A stretch of DNA of 64,000 nt from CALINF01 sp039980455. Its GTDB lineage: Bacteria; Pseudomonadota; Gammaproteobacteria; Pseudomonadales; Halieaceae. The DNA lies in the NCBI GenBank assembly GCA_039980455.1, contig JBDXCG010000006.1, positions 1-64,000 of the forward strand, read 5' to 3'. Positions 33,676 to 43,140 of the stretch are shown piece after piece (position 1 is the first letter of the stretch; each line of letters begins with the position of its first letter). The notes beneath the pieces were generated by a model, which saw nothing but the letters and a program-made list of their open reading frames with translations, searched no databases and was not told where the DNA came from. The translations under genes and the position numbers were made by a program.

Positions 33676-35313
33676 CTACTGCTTAGCCTGGCGCCAGCGC
33701 GATATTAGCGCTTGCGTGGAAGGGTCCATCGCGGTGTCCTCACTTTCCCCGTTCAATTCGTCGAGGATCTGCACGCCGATTTCTTTGCCCAGCTCAACAC
33801 CCCATTGGTCGAACGGGTTAACCCCCCAAAGCTGACCGCTGCAATAGGTTCGGTGTTCGTATAGAGCCAGCAACGCACCCAGCGTCGCTGGGTTCACACT
33901 CTCAAAGCTGATGGTGCTGTTGGGGCGACTACCGGGCATGGCCAAATGTGGGGCCAGCGAGTTTGCTTCATCGTTATCAAGGCCGCGTTGCCTGAGAGCC
34001 TGTTCAGCCTCTTCCAGAGTACGTCCTATCATCATAGCTCTGCTTTGGGCCAGGCAGTTGGCCACCAATTGCGCGTGCTGTTCCTCCATGCCCGTGTGAG
34101 TAGTAAGCGGCAGGATAAAATCAGCCGGACAAAGGCGCGTCCCTTGGTGCAGAAGTTGGTGGAACGAGTGCTGTCCCATGGTCCCAGCAGAGCCCCAGAG
34201 CACCGGGCCGGTTTGATAAGTGATCTCGCTGCCGCTGCGTGTTACGCGCTTGCCGTTGCTCTCCATGGTGAGCTGCTGCAGAAAGTCCGGGAGTCGCTGT
34301 AGGGCGTTGTCGTAGGGCAATACCACGTGATTTTCAGCTCCCATGGCGTTGCCGTACCACACTTCCAGCAGACTGAGCAGCATCGGTAAGTTACTTTCGG
34401 GTGGGGCTGAGGCAAAGTGCTCATCCATGGCGCGTGCACCGCCCAGAAACGCCTCAAAATTGGCCCACCCCACGGCGATAGCGCAGCTTAAACCCACCGC
34501 AGACCACACCGAGTAGCGACCGCCTACCCAATCCCACAATGGCAGGCACTGTTCGGGGGCGATACCAAAACCGGCAGCGGCTTCCAGGTTGGTTGTCATG
34601 GCGAGAAAGTGGCGAGTCAACTGCGTTGTATCTGCGCCTGCGCGTATTAGCCAATCTCGTGCAGCCAATCCGTTGGTTAGGGTTTCCTGGGTCTTGAATG
34701 ACTTGGAGCAGATAATAAACAGGGTGGTGTGCGGATTGAGCTCCGCCAGCGTGTCGTGCAGATCGGCTGGGTCGACATTAGCCACATAGTGGCACGCCAC
34801 ATTACCCTGAAAAGGCCGTAAAGCCTCGGTCACAAGGCGCGGCCCCAGATCCGAGCCACCGATACCAATATTGACCACGTCGGTGATCACCTGACCACTG
34901 AAGCCTGTTTGCTCCCCTGCATTCAGGCGATTGGCCCAATAGCGCATGCGCTCACGTGTGGACGTCACTTCCTGATACAGCGCGTCGAGACCTGCGGCTT
35001 TGTTAGCTCGAAGTAGCGTATGCAGTGCGGGTCGCTGTTCTGTGTTGTTCACCTGATCGCCACGGAGCAGAGCGGCCGCGCGAGCGGGGAGGTCGACCTC
35101 ATCAGCCAGTGCCAGTAGTGCTGCACGCGCTGCATCGTCCAGCAGGTGTTTAGAGTAGTCCAGATGCAGGCCAGCGGCCGCCGCACTGTATTTGTGAACT
35201 CGATCGGGGTCAGCGTCAAACAACTGCCCAACCGATGCGTCAGCTAATTGATCTGCGAGCGGCGCTAATGCCTTGAATGTCGGCCGGTTTGTCAGCAGAT
35301 CTGTCTGTGCCAT
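33676..35313 (-). CDS. pgi: Glucose-6-phosphate isomerase
   Basis: A 545-residue PGI interconverting glucose-6-P and fructose-6-P. Signatures are NIGIGGSDLGPRLVTEAL near residue 149, SKSFKTQETLTN and GGRYSVWSAVGLSCAI, with HNTISFE-like C-terminal blocks (NSTISFESVNP here). The ATG at 35313 (MAQTDLLTNRPTF) is chosen; an upstream extension of the frame runs back into ispB and is not conserved in character. It is 13 bases from the ispB stop, so they may be co-transcribed. Confidence 0.96.
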   Translation of the reverse strand: MAQTDLLTNRPTFKALAPLADQLADASVGQLFDADPDRVHKYSAAAAGLHLDYSKHLLDDAARAALLALADEVDLPARAAALLRGDQVNNTEQRPALHTLLRANKAAGLDALYQEVTSTRERMRYWANRLNAGEQTGFSGQVITDVVNIGIGGSDLGPRLVTEALRPFQGNVACHYVANVDPADLHDTLAELNPHTTLFIICSKSFKTQETLTNGLAARDWLIRAGADTTQLTRHFLAMTTNLEAAAGFGIAPEQCLPLWDWVGGRYSVWSAVGLSCAIAVGWANFEAFLGGARAMDEHFASAPPESNLPMLLSLLEVWYGNAMGAENHVVLPYDNALQRLPDFLQQLTMESNGKRVTRSGSEITYQTGPVLWGSAGTMGQHSFHQLLHQGTRLCPADFILPLTTHTGMEEQHAQLVANCLAQSRAMMIGRTLEEAEQALRQRGLDNDEANSLAPHLAMPGSRPNSTISFESVNPATLGALLALYEHRTYCSGQLWGVNPFDQWGVELGKEIGVQILDELNGESEDTAMDPSTQALISRWRQAKQ

Positions 35314-35326
35314 GGTGTTGTCCGTC

Positions 35327-36289
35327 TTAGTGATCTCGATCGATGGATAGCGCTGCCAAATGCTGAAGCGCGTCTTTGGCGCTGCCAGCAGCGACTCCGT
35401 CGAGCGCCAACAAGGCCTTGTCGTGATAGCCGCGGGCCTGCTCGCGGGTGTAATCCAGTGAGCCGCAGCGTCTGACGGCTGCAAGAATATCATCCAGCTG
35501 GTCAGCGCGTTTCTCGGTGATCGCATTTTGCAGTAACTCGCGCTCAGCGTCTGTGCCATGGCTCATGCAGTGAATCAGGGGCAAGGTGGGTTTGCCCTCG
35601 GTAAGATCATCGCCGACGTTTTTACCCATGGTCGCGGCGTCACCATCGTAATCGAGTACATCATCGATCATCTGAAACGCGATGCCCAGATTGAGCCCAT
35701 AGCTGTGCAGTGCGTTGCATACTTGCGTATCGGCGCCCGCTAGACGACCCGCTCCGAAGCACGCAGCGCCGAACAATATGGCGGTTTTACGTGAAATCAC
35801 TTCAAGATACTGTGCTGCACTGGTTTGTGCATCGCCTGCGCGGACCAGCTGCAATACCTCGCCTTCTGCAATGGTATTGGTGGTGTCTGCCATATGATCG
35901 AGCAAGCCCATATCGTTCAATTGCACCATCAGTTGAAAGGCGCGCGTGTACAGGAAGTCGCCAACCAGTATGCTGGGCGCAGTGCCAAACTCGGCATTGG
36001 CGGTTGGCTTACCCCGGCGCAAGCTGGATAGATCGACAACGTCGTCATGTAATAGGGTGGCGGTATGGATAAACTCCACCACCGCGGCAAATTTCACATG
36101 CGCTGGCGAGCACGGCCCCAATGCCTTGGCGCACAGCAGAACCAGCAGCGGGCGCAGGCGCTTGCCGCCTGCATCCACGATGTAATGACCCACGTTTTCG
36201 ACCATGTCGACGTCGGATTCTAGCTGCGCGATAATGAGTTCATTGACCTGATCGAACTCTCGTTCGACGGCGGATCGTACTTGTTGCAT
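35327..36289 (-). CDS. ispB: Octaprenyl diphosphate synthase
   Basis: A 320-residue trans-prenyltransferase that makes the isoprenoid tail for quinones. The first Asp-rich motif is LLHDDVVDLSSLRRG near residue 77 and the second is QMIDDVLDYDGDAATMGKN near residue 205, plus GGKRLRPLLVLL near the start. It is divergent from rplU-rpmA, the usual gammaproteobacterial arrangement. It would supply the prenyl donor for a UbiA-type enzyme such as the one at 50890-51882. Confidence 0.94.
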   Translation of the reverse strand: MQQVRSAVEREFDQVNELIIAQLESDVDMVENVGHYIVDAGGKRLRPLLVLLCAKALGPCSPAHVKFAAVVEFIHTATLLHDDVVDLSSLRRGKPTANAEFGTAPSILVGDFLYTRAFQLMVQLNDMGLLDHMADTTNTIAEGEVLQLVRAGDAQTSAAQYLEVISRKTAILFGAACFGAGRLAGADTQVCNALHSYGLNLGIAFQMIDDVLDYDGDAATMGKNVGDDLTEGKPTLPLIHCMSHGTDAERELLQNAITEKRADQLDDILAAVRRCGSLDYTREQARGYHDKALLALDGVAAGSAKDALQHLAALSIDRDH

Positions 36290-36592
36290 AGAGAATATGA
36301 GGCCTTAGAGTGCTGGGGCATGCTAGGGTGCGTTCCTGCCCTCTGTCAAGCTGCTACCTGCGGGCCTGGTGAGCCTCGGTACGGCTGGTAATTTGTCGCT
36401 AAACCCTTGTCTCTATTGGGAAAATAAACCTTGCCCGGGAGGGGTGATTTGAGTAAAATCGCCGCCCTCTGGTCAGCTAGTGTCCTTATGACGCGCTGAA
36501 CCTGGGCTTTGATAACTGTTTGTGCCTGGCTCTGCCCCCTTGATTTTAAAGGGTTTTCTTACCGCGAGCAGGCTAATTAAACGGAGAAAAAC
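36290..36592. other. Divergent ispB / rplU intergenic region
   Basis: This 303-base gap holds the rplU promoter (36431-36459) and a roughly 125-base rplU leader. No coding frame is supported. Confidence 0.6.
36431..36459 (+). promoter_or_regulatory. rplU-rpmA promoter
   Basis: TTGCCC (36431-36436) and TAAAAT (36454-36459) are 17 bases apart: a -35 with three and a -10 with five consensus bases. It faces rplU and is the best candidate in the gap. Confidence 0.55.
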
Positions 36593-36901
36593 ATGTACGC
36601 AGTAATTGAGAGTGGCGGCAAGCAGCATCGCGTCACTGAGGGCGAAACCCTCAAGCTGGAAAAAATTGAAGCCGCTACCGGTGACACTATCGAATTCGAT
36701 CGTGTGCTGATGGTGGGTGGTGATGCAGTCAAGATCGGAACTCCGATTGTCGACGGCAGCAAAGTCACCGCTGAAGTAGTTGCTCATGGTCGTCACCAGA
36801 AGGTGAAGATCGTCAAGTTTAACCGTCGTAAGCACTATCGTAGAGAAACTGGCCATCGTCAGTGGTTCACCGAAGTGAAGATTACCGGTATTACGGCGTA
36901 A
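36593..36901 (+). CDS. rplU: 50S ribosomal protein L21
   Basis: A 102-residue L21 starting MYAVIESGGKQHRV and containing KIVKFNRRKHYRRETGHRQ (residues about 72-90). Followed 15 bases later by rpmA. Confidence 0.97.
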   Translation: MYAVIESGGKQHRVTEGETLKLEKIEAATGDTIEFDRVLMVGGDAVKIGTPIVDGSKVTAEVVAHGRHQKVKIVKFNRRKHYRRETGHRQWFTEVKITGITA

Positions 36902-36916
36902 AGGAGGAGTTGGACA

Positions 36917-37174
36917 ATGGCGCATAAGAAAGCAGGTGGTAGTACTCGTAACGGTCGCGATTCCCAGAGCAAACGTCTTGGCGTAAAGCGTTTTGGCGGT
37001 GAGAGCGTAGTGTCTGGCAACATCCTAGTTCGTCAGCGCGGCACGCACTTCCATGCGGGCGACAACGTACGCGTTGCTAAGGATCACACACTGTTTGCCG
37101 TAGCAGAAGGCAAAGTAGAGTTCGTGGTACGCGGTCCGAAGAACCGCACATTTGTTCAGGTGGTGAGCGCCTGA
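36917..37174 (+). CDS. rpmA: 50S ribosomal protein L27
   Basis: An 85-residue L27 whose N-terminus (AHKKAGGSTRNGRDSQSKR) reaches the peptidyl-transferase centre. Strong AAGGAGGAG ribosome-binding site. A terminator lies between it and obgE. Confidence 0.97.
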   Translation: MAHKKAGGSTRNGRDSQSKRLGVKRFGGESVVSGNILVRQRGTHFHAGDNVRVAKDHTLFAVAEGKVEFVVRGPKNRTFVQVVSA

Positions 37175-37196
37175 GCCGCGAACGCAACGTAGCGCG

Positions 37197-37229
37197 AAAA
37201 GGCCTCGTCAAATGACGGGGCTTTTTTTT
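37197..37229 (+). terminator. Rho-independent terminator after rpmA
   Basis: AAAAGGCCTCGTC and GACGGGGCTTTT pair around AAAT, with one bulged G and one wobble, followed by eight T. It lies about 23 bases after the rpmA stop and probably reduces read-through into obgE. Confidence 0.85.
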
Positions 37230-37257
37230 GGCTGCAGCAAGTGGCAGGGTAAAGCGT

Positions 37258-38460
37258 ATGAAGTTTGTTGATGAAGCCAGTATTCGCGTATTCGCAGGCA
37301 AGGGCGGCAATGGTTGTCTGAGTTTCCGCAGAGAAAAGTACATTGCCAAGGGTGGTCCTGATGGCGGCGATGGTGGAGACGGTGGCAGTGTTATTCTCGA
37401 AGCCGACGACTCGCTTAATACCATGGTGGACTATCGGTTTGTGCGTGTGCATCGCGCGCAGAACGGGGAGTCAGGCCGCGGTCGTAACTGTACCGGCCCG
37501 AGTGGAGAAGATCTAATATTAAGAGTGCCTGTGGGCACCACTGTGCTGGATGAAGACAGCGCCGAGGTGCTGGGTGATTTATCAGTTGCTGGCCAGCAAT
37601 TGATCGTTGCACGAGGTGGTTTTCACGGGCTGGGCAATACGCGCTTCAAGTCCAGCACCAACCGAGCCCCCCGCCAGATTACGCCAGGCACTGAGGGAGA
37701 GGAACGCTCGCTCAAGTTGGAGCTCAAGGTACTTGCCGACGTCGGCCTGCTGGGCTTGCCCAATGCCGGTAAGTCTACGCTCATCAGGGCAGTCTCTGCC
37801 GCCACCCCCAAAGTCGCCGATTACCCGTTTACTACTCTGGTGCCGAATCTCGGCGTGGTAAAAGTTGATTCTCATCGTAGTTTTGTTATTGCCGACATCC
37901 CCGGCTTGATCGAGGGTGCTTCAGAAGGTGCTGGCTTAGGCATACGATTCTTAAAGCATCTGACGCGCAATCGGATTTTGCTGCACATCATTGATATGGC
38001 ACCTTTCGATGGCGTGGAGCCCGCGGACGCCGCGTTATCGATTGTTCGGGAACTGGATCGTTTTAGCCCGACGTTGGCTGCGCGTGAGCGTTGGCTGGTA
38101 CTGAACAAAATCGACATGATTGATGCTGAGCAGTTGGCCGAGCGTCGTGCTGCGTTGATTGAAGCGCTTGACTGGCAGGGGCCCGTCTATGAAATCGCGG
38201 CTATCAGCGGTAAGGGCACTGAGCGAATCAGCCAGGACATGATGCTGGCATTGGAAGAGATCAAGGCGCAGGAAGCAGAGTCGCCCGAGCTCGCCGACGC
38301 CGAGCGTGAGCAGCAGAATCAGATGCAGCAAGAGGCTCGCGACCGCATCGAGGCACTGCGCGAACAATATCGTCAGGAAGCGCGTCAGCAGTCAGAAGAA
38401 GCGAGCGATGACGACGATGACGACGAAGATTATGATGTCGAAGTGGAGTACGCGCCCTAG
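37258..38460 (+). CDS. obgE: Obg-family GTPase
   Basis: A 400-residue GTPase linked to 50S assembly and stress response. The glycine-rich Obg fold fills residues 1-158 (GGNGCLSFRREKYI, GGDGGDGGSV), then the G domain with GLPNAGKSTLIRAVS (G1), DIPGLIEGAS (G3) and NKIDM (G4). The last 60 residues are very acidic (DDDDDDEDYDVEVEYAP), as in many gammaproteobacterial ObgE. The ATG at 37258 starts the canonical MKFVDEASI; upstream extension is rejected because it enters the terminator. Confidence 0.96.
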   Translation: MKFVDEASIRVFAGKGGNGCLSFRREKYIAKGGPDGGDGGDGGSVILEADDSLNTMVDYRFVRVHRAQNGESGRGRNCTGPSGEDLILRVPVGTTVLDEDSAEVLGDLSVAGQQLIVARGGFHGLGNTRFKSSTNRAPRQITPGTEGEERSLKLELKVLADVGLLGLPNAGKSTLIRAVSAATPKVADYPFTTLVPNLGVVKVDSHRSFVIADIPGLIEGASEGAGLGIRFLKHLTRNRILLHIIDMAPFDGVEPADAALSIVRELDRFSPTLAARERWLVLNKIDMIDAEQLAERRAALIEALDWQGPVYEIAAISGKGTERISQDMMLALEEIKAQEAESPELADAEREQQNQMQQEARDRIEALREQYRQEARQQSEEASDDDDDDEDYDVEVEYAP

Positions 38461-38468
38461 CGCTGCTG

Positions 38469-39596
38469 ATGACCACTCGTACGGACATCGCTGCGGCGCG
38501 TCGTTGGGTCGTAAAAATTGGCAGCGCGCTGCTGACTAACGACGGTACCGGTTTGGATGATCGGATGATCCACCTGTTGGTAGAACAGCTGGCAACCCTG
38601 CGGGCGCGCGGTTGTGAAGTGGTCCTGGTCTCCAGCGGTGCGGTCGCTGCTGGCGTGGTGCGTTTGGGTTGGCAAAGCAGACCGACAGAATTACACGATC
38701 TACAGGCAGCCGCAGCAGTGGGGCAGTCCATTTTGGTGCAACACTACGAAACGGCTTTCAAGCAGCACGACATATCTACCGCGCAGGTCTTACTGGGTCA
38801 TGACGACGTCATTGCCCGAGACCGGTATCTCAACGCGCGTGGCACGCTCAATACATTGCTCACGCTTGGCGTTGTGCCAATCGTCAATGAGAACGACACC
38901 GTGGTTACCGACGAAATTCGCTTTGGTGACAACGATACCCTGGCGGCGCTAGTCGCCAACCTGATCGATGCAGATGCCCTGTTGCTACTCACCGACCAGG
39001 ACGGGCTTTTTACCGCTGATCCCCGCCATGATTCGAGCGCCGAGCTTATTACGCAGCGCAGTGTCAGTGATGCTTCCCTAGATACCATGGTAGGTGAGGG
39101 GGGTAGTCTGGGTCGCGGCGGCATGATCACCAAGCTGCGTGCAGCACGCCTCGCGGCTCGTTCGGGCACAGAGACGGTGATTGCCAGTGGGCGCACTGAG
39201 ACATGCGTTACAGCGGTAGCCGACGGCTTGGATGTGGGTACGGGTACATGGCTGAGTTCGGGTGAGCGCCCGCAAAATGCACGCAAGCAATGGCTCGCGA
39301 GTATGGTGCAGCAGCAGGGCACGCTGAGACTGGATGCGGGTGCAGTTCGAGTGCTCAGAGAATCCGGGCGCAGTTTGCTGCCCGTGGGTGTAGTGGCGGT
39401 TGAAGGTGAATTTTCGCGCGGTGACATGGTGGCGTGTACAGACCCGGATGGACGCGAAGTAGCTCGCGGGCTCGTTAACTACAATGCCGATGAGGCTCGC
39501 CAGATAAAGGGCTCTGCCTCTGCCGCCATTAATGACATTCTCGGTTATGGTGGCGACAAAGAACTGATCCACCGCGATAACCTGGTACTGGTGTGA
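38469..39596 (+). CDS. proB: Glutamate 5-kinase
   Basis: A 375-residue gamma-glutamyl kinase, the first step of proline synthesis. The amino-acid kinase domain contains VVKIGSALLTNDG, VSSGAVAAGV, FNENDTV-like IVNENDTVVTDEIRFGDND and LTDQDGLFTADPR; the C-terminal PUA domain begins near residue 285. It follows obgE by eight bases in the usual order, and the ZIP gene starts one base after its stop. Confidence 0.96.
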   Translation: MTTRTDIAAARRWVVKIGSALLTNDGTGLDDRMIHLLVEQLATLRARGCEVVLVSSGAVAAGVVRLGWQSRPTELHDLQAAAAVGQSILVQHYETAFKQHDISTAQVLLGHDDVIARDRYLNARGTLNTLLTLGVVPIVNENDTVVTDEIRFGDNDTLAALVANLIDADALLLLTDQDGLFTADPRHDSSAELITQRSVSDASLDTMVGEGGSLGRGGMITKLRAARLAARSGTETVIASGRTETCVTAVADGLDVGTGTWLSSGERPQNARKQWLASMVQQQGTLRLDAGAVRVLRESGRSLLPVGVVAVEGEFSRGDMVACTDPDGREVARGLVNYNADEARQIKGSASAAINDILGYGGDKELIHRDNLVLV

Positions 39597-39597
39597 T

Positions 39598-40452
39598 ATG
39601 ACGTCCAACCTCACCGCTTTACTCATTGTTTACTGCCTGTGTATTGTTGCGCTGTCGATGCTGGGAGGTTTTCTTCCTACATTGGTGCGAATGACCCATA
39701 CGCGCACACAGATCATAATGAGCTTTGTCTCTGGCCTGATGTTGGGTGTGGCGTTCTATCACCTGTTGCCCCACAGCATTGCCTTGCAGCCACAGCCACA
39801 TGCGGCAGATCAATCGGTTTGGTGGTTGATGATTGGTCTGGTCGTCATGCTACTTCTGTTGCGTATGTTTCACTTTCATCAGCACGACTTCTCTGGTGAG
39901 GAGGAACATAACCATGACCACCATCACGCGCAGACGACAAATCCGGCGCATAAGCTGAGCTGGGTAGGAATTGCCCTGGGCCTGGGGTTGCATACACTAA
40001 TTGACGGTGTAGCGCTGGGCGCGGTTATGCAGGGTGAAGTTGGGCTGGGCCAGACCACAGGGCTATTGGGTATCGGCGTATTTCTGGCAATTGCATTGCA
40101 CAAGCCACTGGATGCTATGTCCATCTCAACGGTGATGCAGGCTGGTGGTTGGAATGCGGCGGCCAGGCGCACTACAAATATAGTATTTGCATTGATGTGT
40201 CCTCTTGGCGCGCTACTGTTTTACTTCGGTGTAGATTTCATAGGCGATAGCCGCGATGTTGTTGTCGCAGGCGCATTGGCATTTTCGGCAGGCGCGTTCA
40301 TTTGTATCGCATTGAGTGACCTACTACCGGAAGTGCACTTTCACAGTCATGATCGCGGTAAACTGAGTGTGGCATTTCTGCTGGGGATAGCGCTCGCATT
40401 TGCGATCGGTGGTATCGAACCTGCCGGTGTACACCTCAACGGCGCTCACTAG
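39598..40452 (+). CDS. ZIP-family metal transporter
   Basis: A 284-residue inner-membrane protein with about eight helices and a His-rich cytoplasmic loop (FHFHQHDFSGEEEHNHDHHH, near residues 82-101) typical of ZIP zinc/divalent cation importers. The helix 4 metal signature is GLHTLIDGVALGA near residue 129; helix 5 has ALHKPLDAMSI, a less usual version. The substrate ion is unknown. Tight spacing to proB suggests co-transcription, which is probably incidental. Confidence 0.82.
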   Translation: MTSNLTALLIVYCLCIVALSMLGGFLPTLVRMTHTRTQIIMSFVSGLMLGVAFYHLLPHSIALQPQPHAADQSVWWLMIGLVVMLLLLRMFHFHQHDFSGEEEHNHDHHHAQTTNPAHKLSWVGIALGLGLHTLIDGVALGAVMQGEVGLGQTTGLLGIGVFLAIALHKPLDAMSISTVMQAGGWNAAARRTTNIVFALMCPLGALLFYFGVDFIGDSRDVVVAGALAFSAGAFICIALSDLLPEVHFHSHDRGKLSVAFLLGIALAFAIGGIEPAGVHLNGAH

Positions 40453-40493
40453 CGACCGCAAGTCCAGCGTTGGCAATTAGGAGAACCTTTGCG

Positions 40494-40943
40494 ATGGTCA
40501 AACGTATTATCTATCCGCCGGTTTGGTTACTGCTGGGCATTATCAGTATCTTTACTCTTAACGAATACGCTGCAGGTCCACGGTTCACCAGCTTAGAAGG
40601 TCAATTGTTTGGTGGCATCTTGCTGGTAATCGGGTTGGCCTTATTAGTGCTCGCCGGTGGTTTGTTCAAGCAAGCAGATACGGATCTGATCCCGTTTAAA
40701 AATGTGACTGCTCTGGTTACAACCGGTGTTTATGCGTATACCCGCAACCCAATGTATCTGGGTATGGCGCTAGTATTGCTGGGTTGCGCAGTAACGGTGG
40801 GTGCCAGCTCGGCCCTGGCTATTGCACCAATCTTCATGGTGATTATTGAACTGCGGTACATTCGACCCGAAGAGGACATGTTGCGCGGTTTGTTTCCTGA
40901 AGAGTTTCCCGCCTACTGTGCTCGCGTGCGTCGCTGGATTTAG
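40494..40943 (+). CDS. Isoprenylcysteine methyltransferase-like small membrane protein
   Basis: A 149-residue protein with about four membrane helices. The C-terminal half has the PEMT/ICMT-family pattern: TTGVYAYTRNPMYLGMALVLLG near residue 80 and RPEEDMLRGLFPEEFPAYCARVRRWI. Members methylate lipids or isoprenyl Cys or have unknown substrates, with SAM. The ATG at 40494 follows AGGAG by ten bases; an upstream TTG is rejected. It is convergent with the rhodanese gene. Confidence 0.75.
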   Translation: MVKRIIYPPVWLLLGIISIFTLNEYAAGPRFTSLEGQLFGGILLVIGLALLVLAGGLFKQADTDLIPFKNVTALVTTGVYAYTRNPMYLGMALVLLGCAVTVGASSALAIAPIFMVIIELRYIRPEEDMLRGLFPEEFPAYCARVRRWI

Positions 40944-40946
40944 AGC

Positions 40947-41285
40947 TTATTCTAGGGCCCGTTGCTTCAGCGCTTGCGCTTCTTCGAGGCCACCTGCGTT
41001 AACTACCGCACTGTAGCCACTTGCCTGTAAGGCCTCTTTAGCCCTCTCTGCCCGACCACCTGATCCGCAGTACAGTACGATCGGCGTATCTTTGTCGAGC
41101 TTAAGTGCTCGGATACCGGTTTCGATACTATCCCATGGGATCAGCGTAGCGCCCTCCACATGACCGTCCTCAAACTCCGAAGGTGTTCTCACGTCAATCC
41201 AGACGGTGTTGTCCGGCGACTGACTCCAGGCAAGCGGAGCGACTAGCAGAAACCCCGTGAGAAATGACAGTAAAAGACGCTGCAT
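40947..41285 (-). CDS. Periplasmic rhodanese-domain protein
   Basis: A 112-residue single rhodanese domain with an N-terminal signal peptide (MQRLLLSFLTGFLLV, cleaved near AWSQ), so probably periplasmic like PspE. The active-site loop is VLYCGSGGRAERA with the catalytic Cys, and the CH2A-like motif is WIDVRTPSEFEDGHVEGA. The ATG at 41285 is preceded by AGGAG. It starts 24 bases after hemH. Confidence 0.82.
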   Translation of the reverse strand: MQRLLLSFLTGFLLVAPLAWSQSPDNTVWIDVRTPSEFEDGHVEGATLIPWDSIETGIRALKLDKDTPIVLYCGSGGRAERAKEALQASGYSAVVNAGGLEEAQALKQRALE

Positions 41286-41308
41286 CGACGATGATCTCCT
41301 ATTGAACC

Positions 41309-42391
41309 TCATGTTTCTGCGCCCAATGCTACTGCCCGGGCCTTACTGGCGACGGGGTCGGTATTGTCTACTGACCACCCGCCCATATGTTGCATCGCGA
41401 GTTCTGCAAGCGCGTCTATGTGCGCTTCAGACGAGTTTAAGCAAGGGATGTACTCAAAGCGCTTGCCTCCGGCTTGAATGAAGTAGTCGTGATTTTCTTC
41501 GCCAATTTCTTCGATGGTTTCCAGGCAGTCGGATGAAAACCCCGGGCAGACCACTTGCACAGACGTTACGTTGTTGCCGGGCATGCCCTTTAGTGTCTCG
41601 TCCGTGTAAGGCTTAAGCCACTCTTCGCGACCAAAGCGCGACTGGAAGGTGGTCATGTAGTCGCGCCCACCCAGCTCCAAGGCTTCAGCCACCAAACGCG
41701 ATGTTGCGTGACATTGGCAGTGGTAGGGATCACCTTCAGTGAGGTAGCGCTGCGGCTCGCCATGATAGGAAAAGATCAGACGGTCTGCCCGTTCATGCGT
41801 TGTCCAGTGAGCACGGATAGAGTCGGCCACGGCCTCGATATAGGCCGGGTGGTCGAAATACTGCGCAACGAACCTGAAGTCGGGCAGCCAGCGACGCTTC
41901 TGGAAGTCCTGGGCTATTGCATCGAAGGTGGAGGCAGTGGTCGCGCCGCTGTACTGGGGGTATAGCGGCAGGACCAGTAGCTTGCGTACACCACGATCAA
42001 GCATTGACTGCACAGTGTCGTCGATTGCGGGTTGGCCGTAGCGCATGGCGAAGTCTACGACGCATTGCCCCCCTAACTTCTGTGACAGACTTTCCTGCAG
42101 CAGCTTGGCCTGATTGCGCGTATGTACGAGTAGAGGCGAGCCTTCATCTGTCCATACTGTTTTATAGGCGGCAGCTGACTTGGCTGGACGGATATTCAGG
42201 ATGATCCCGTTGAGGATTAGCCACCACAGAACACGCGGCACCTCGACGACTCGGGGGTCGGAGAGAAACTGCTTCAGATAGGGGCGCAGGGCAGCTTTCT
42301 CTGGTGCTTGAGGCGTGCCTAGATTGGTGATGAGAACGCCCAGACGATTGGGCTGAGCGTGATCAAATTCGGGTGTACCGGTAAATTTCAT
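41309..42391 (-). CDS. hemH: Ferrochelatase
   Basis: A 360-residue ferrochelatase inserting Fe(II) into protoporphyrin IX. Signatures are RLGVLITNLGTPQAPEKAAL at the start, LPLYPQYSGATTAS, the active-site His in FSYHGEPQRYL, FQSRFGREEWLKPYT and VCPGFSSDCLETIEEIG. The ATG at 42391 begins MKFTGTPEF. The frame stays open 53 codons further upstream, but that part has no family similarity seen by eye. Heme supply suits the many c-type cytochromes next door; no operon link exists. Confidence 0.94.
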   Translation of the reverse strand: MKFTGTPEFDHAQPNRLGVLITNLGTPQAPEKAALRPYLKQFLSDPRVVEVPRVLWWLILNGIILNIRPAKSAAAYKTVWTDEGSPLLVHTRNQAKLLQESLSQKLGGQCVVDFAMRYGQPAIDDTVQSMLDRGVRKLLVLPLYPQYSGATTASTFDAIAQDFQKRRWLPDFRFVAQYFDHPAYIEAVADSIRAHWTTHERADRLIFSYHGEPQRYLTEGDPYHCQCHATSRLVAEALELGGRDYMTTFQSRFGREEWLKPYTDETLKGMPGNNVTSVQVVCPGFSSDCLETIEEIGEENHDYFIQAGGKRFEYIPCLNSSEAHIDALAELAMQHMGGWSVDNTDPVASKARAVALGAET

Positions 42392-42737
42392 AATGTCGCC
42401 AACAGTTTTGTCGTCAATATACGGATGAGGTTTGCCTAAGCCAAGTGCCGAGCGTGTTGTCTGACTCTCCTTCTGTGCCGCGTTCTTTGCGGCAAATAGC
42501 AGTTTCACACGATTCTGTATTGCTAAACAGCACGTAGCAGTGGATTTCATAGGTTTACGAAATCAACTCACCGACAGATTAACTCAGTTCACCGCTGGCG
42601 CCCTGCAACTCAACGAAACAGCCTGTCTTCATCGAATATCTTCACCTATCTTGAACTCTCAAGACAGGCGATACAAAGAAACGCTTGGACTTGCAGAGGC
42701 AATTAAGCCGACAACTTTAAAGGTAAGGAGATACACC

Positions 42738-43091
42738 ATGAAAAATTCCACTATGAGCAAGCTGTTGTCTGCCGCGGTAATCGCAGTTGCCGCTGGTACA
42801 GCAATGAATGCAAGCGCTGCAGGATATGACGAGACTTATGTGACAACCACCAGTGAGGGTCTTCGCCAGATTACAGTGTCTTACGACGATCTGGACCTGA
42901 AGACTGACCGTGGTCAGGAAACACTGCACTACCGCATGGTTCAGGCCGCAGACACAGTATGTGGTCCACGTAACCCACGCGAAGCCGGTGGCGCTCGTCA
43001 GGTGTCAGAGAACAAGTCTTGCTTCAAGCGCGCTCTAAGCGAAGGCAAGATGCAAACCTCTAACTCTCAAGTGGCTGTGATCAGCGGCTGA
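42738..43091 (+). CDS. UrcA-family secreted protein
   Basis: A 117-residue exported protein: signal peptide cleaved at NASA-AGYDE, then the UrcA pattern with V-x-Y-x-D-L-D-L (TVSYDDLDLKTDRGQETLHYR) and two Cys that may form a disulfide (DTVCGPRNP and NKSCFKRA). UrcA-family proteins are small exported proteins of unknown function. TAAGGAGA sits upstream of the ATG. Divergent from hemH; convergent with mtrC. Confidence 0.75.
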   Translation: MKNSTMSKLLSAAVIAVAAGTAMNASAAGYDETYVTTTSEGLRQITVSYDDLDLKTDRGQETLHYRMVQAADTVCGPRNPREAGGARQVSENKSCFKRALSEGKMQTSNSQVAVISG

Positions 43092-43140
43092 GTAGAGTCG
43101 AACCAGTTCTGACTTCTGCTACCCCTGGCGGAAGTCCTTA

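Noticed and set aside
41309..42550. Longer hemH with 53 extra N-terminal residues
   Set aside because: The added part shows no ferrochelatase similarity; the ATG at 42391 fits the family start.
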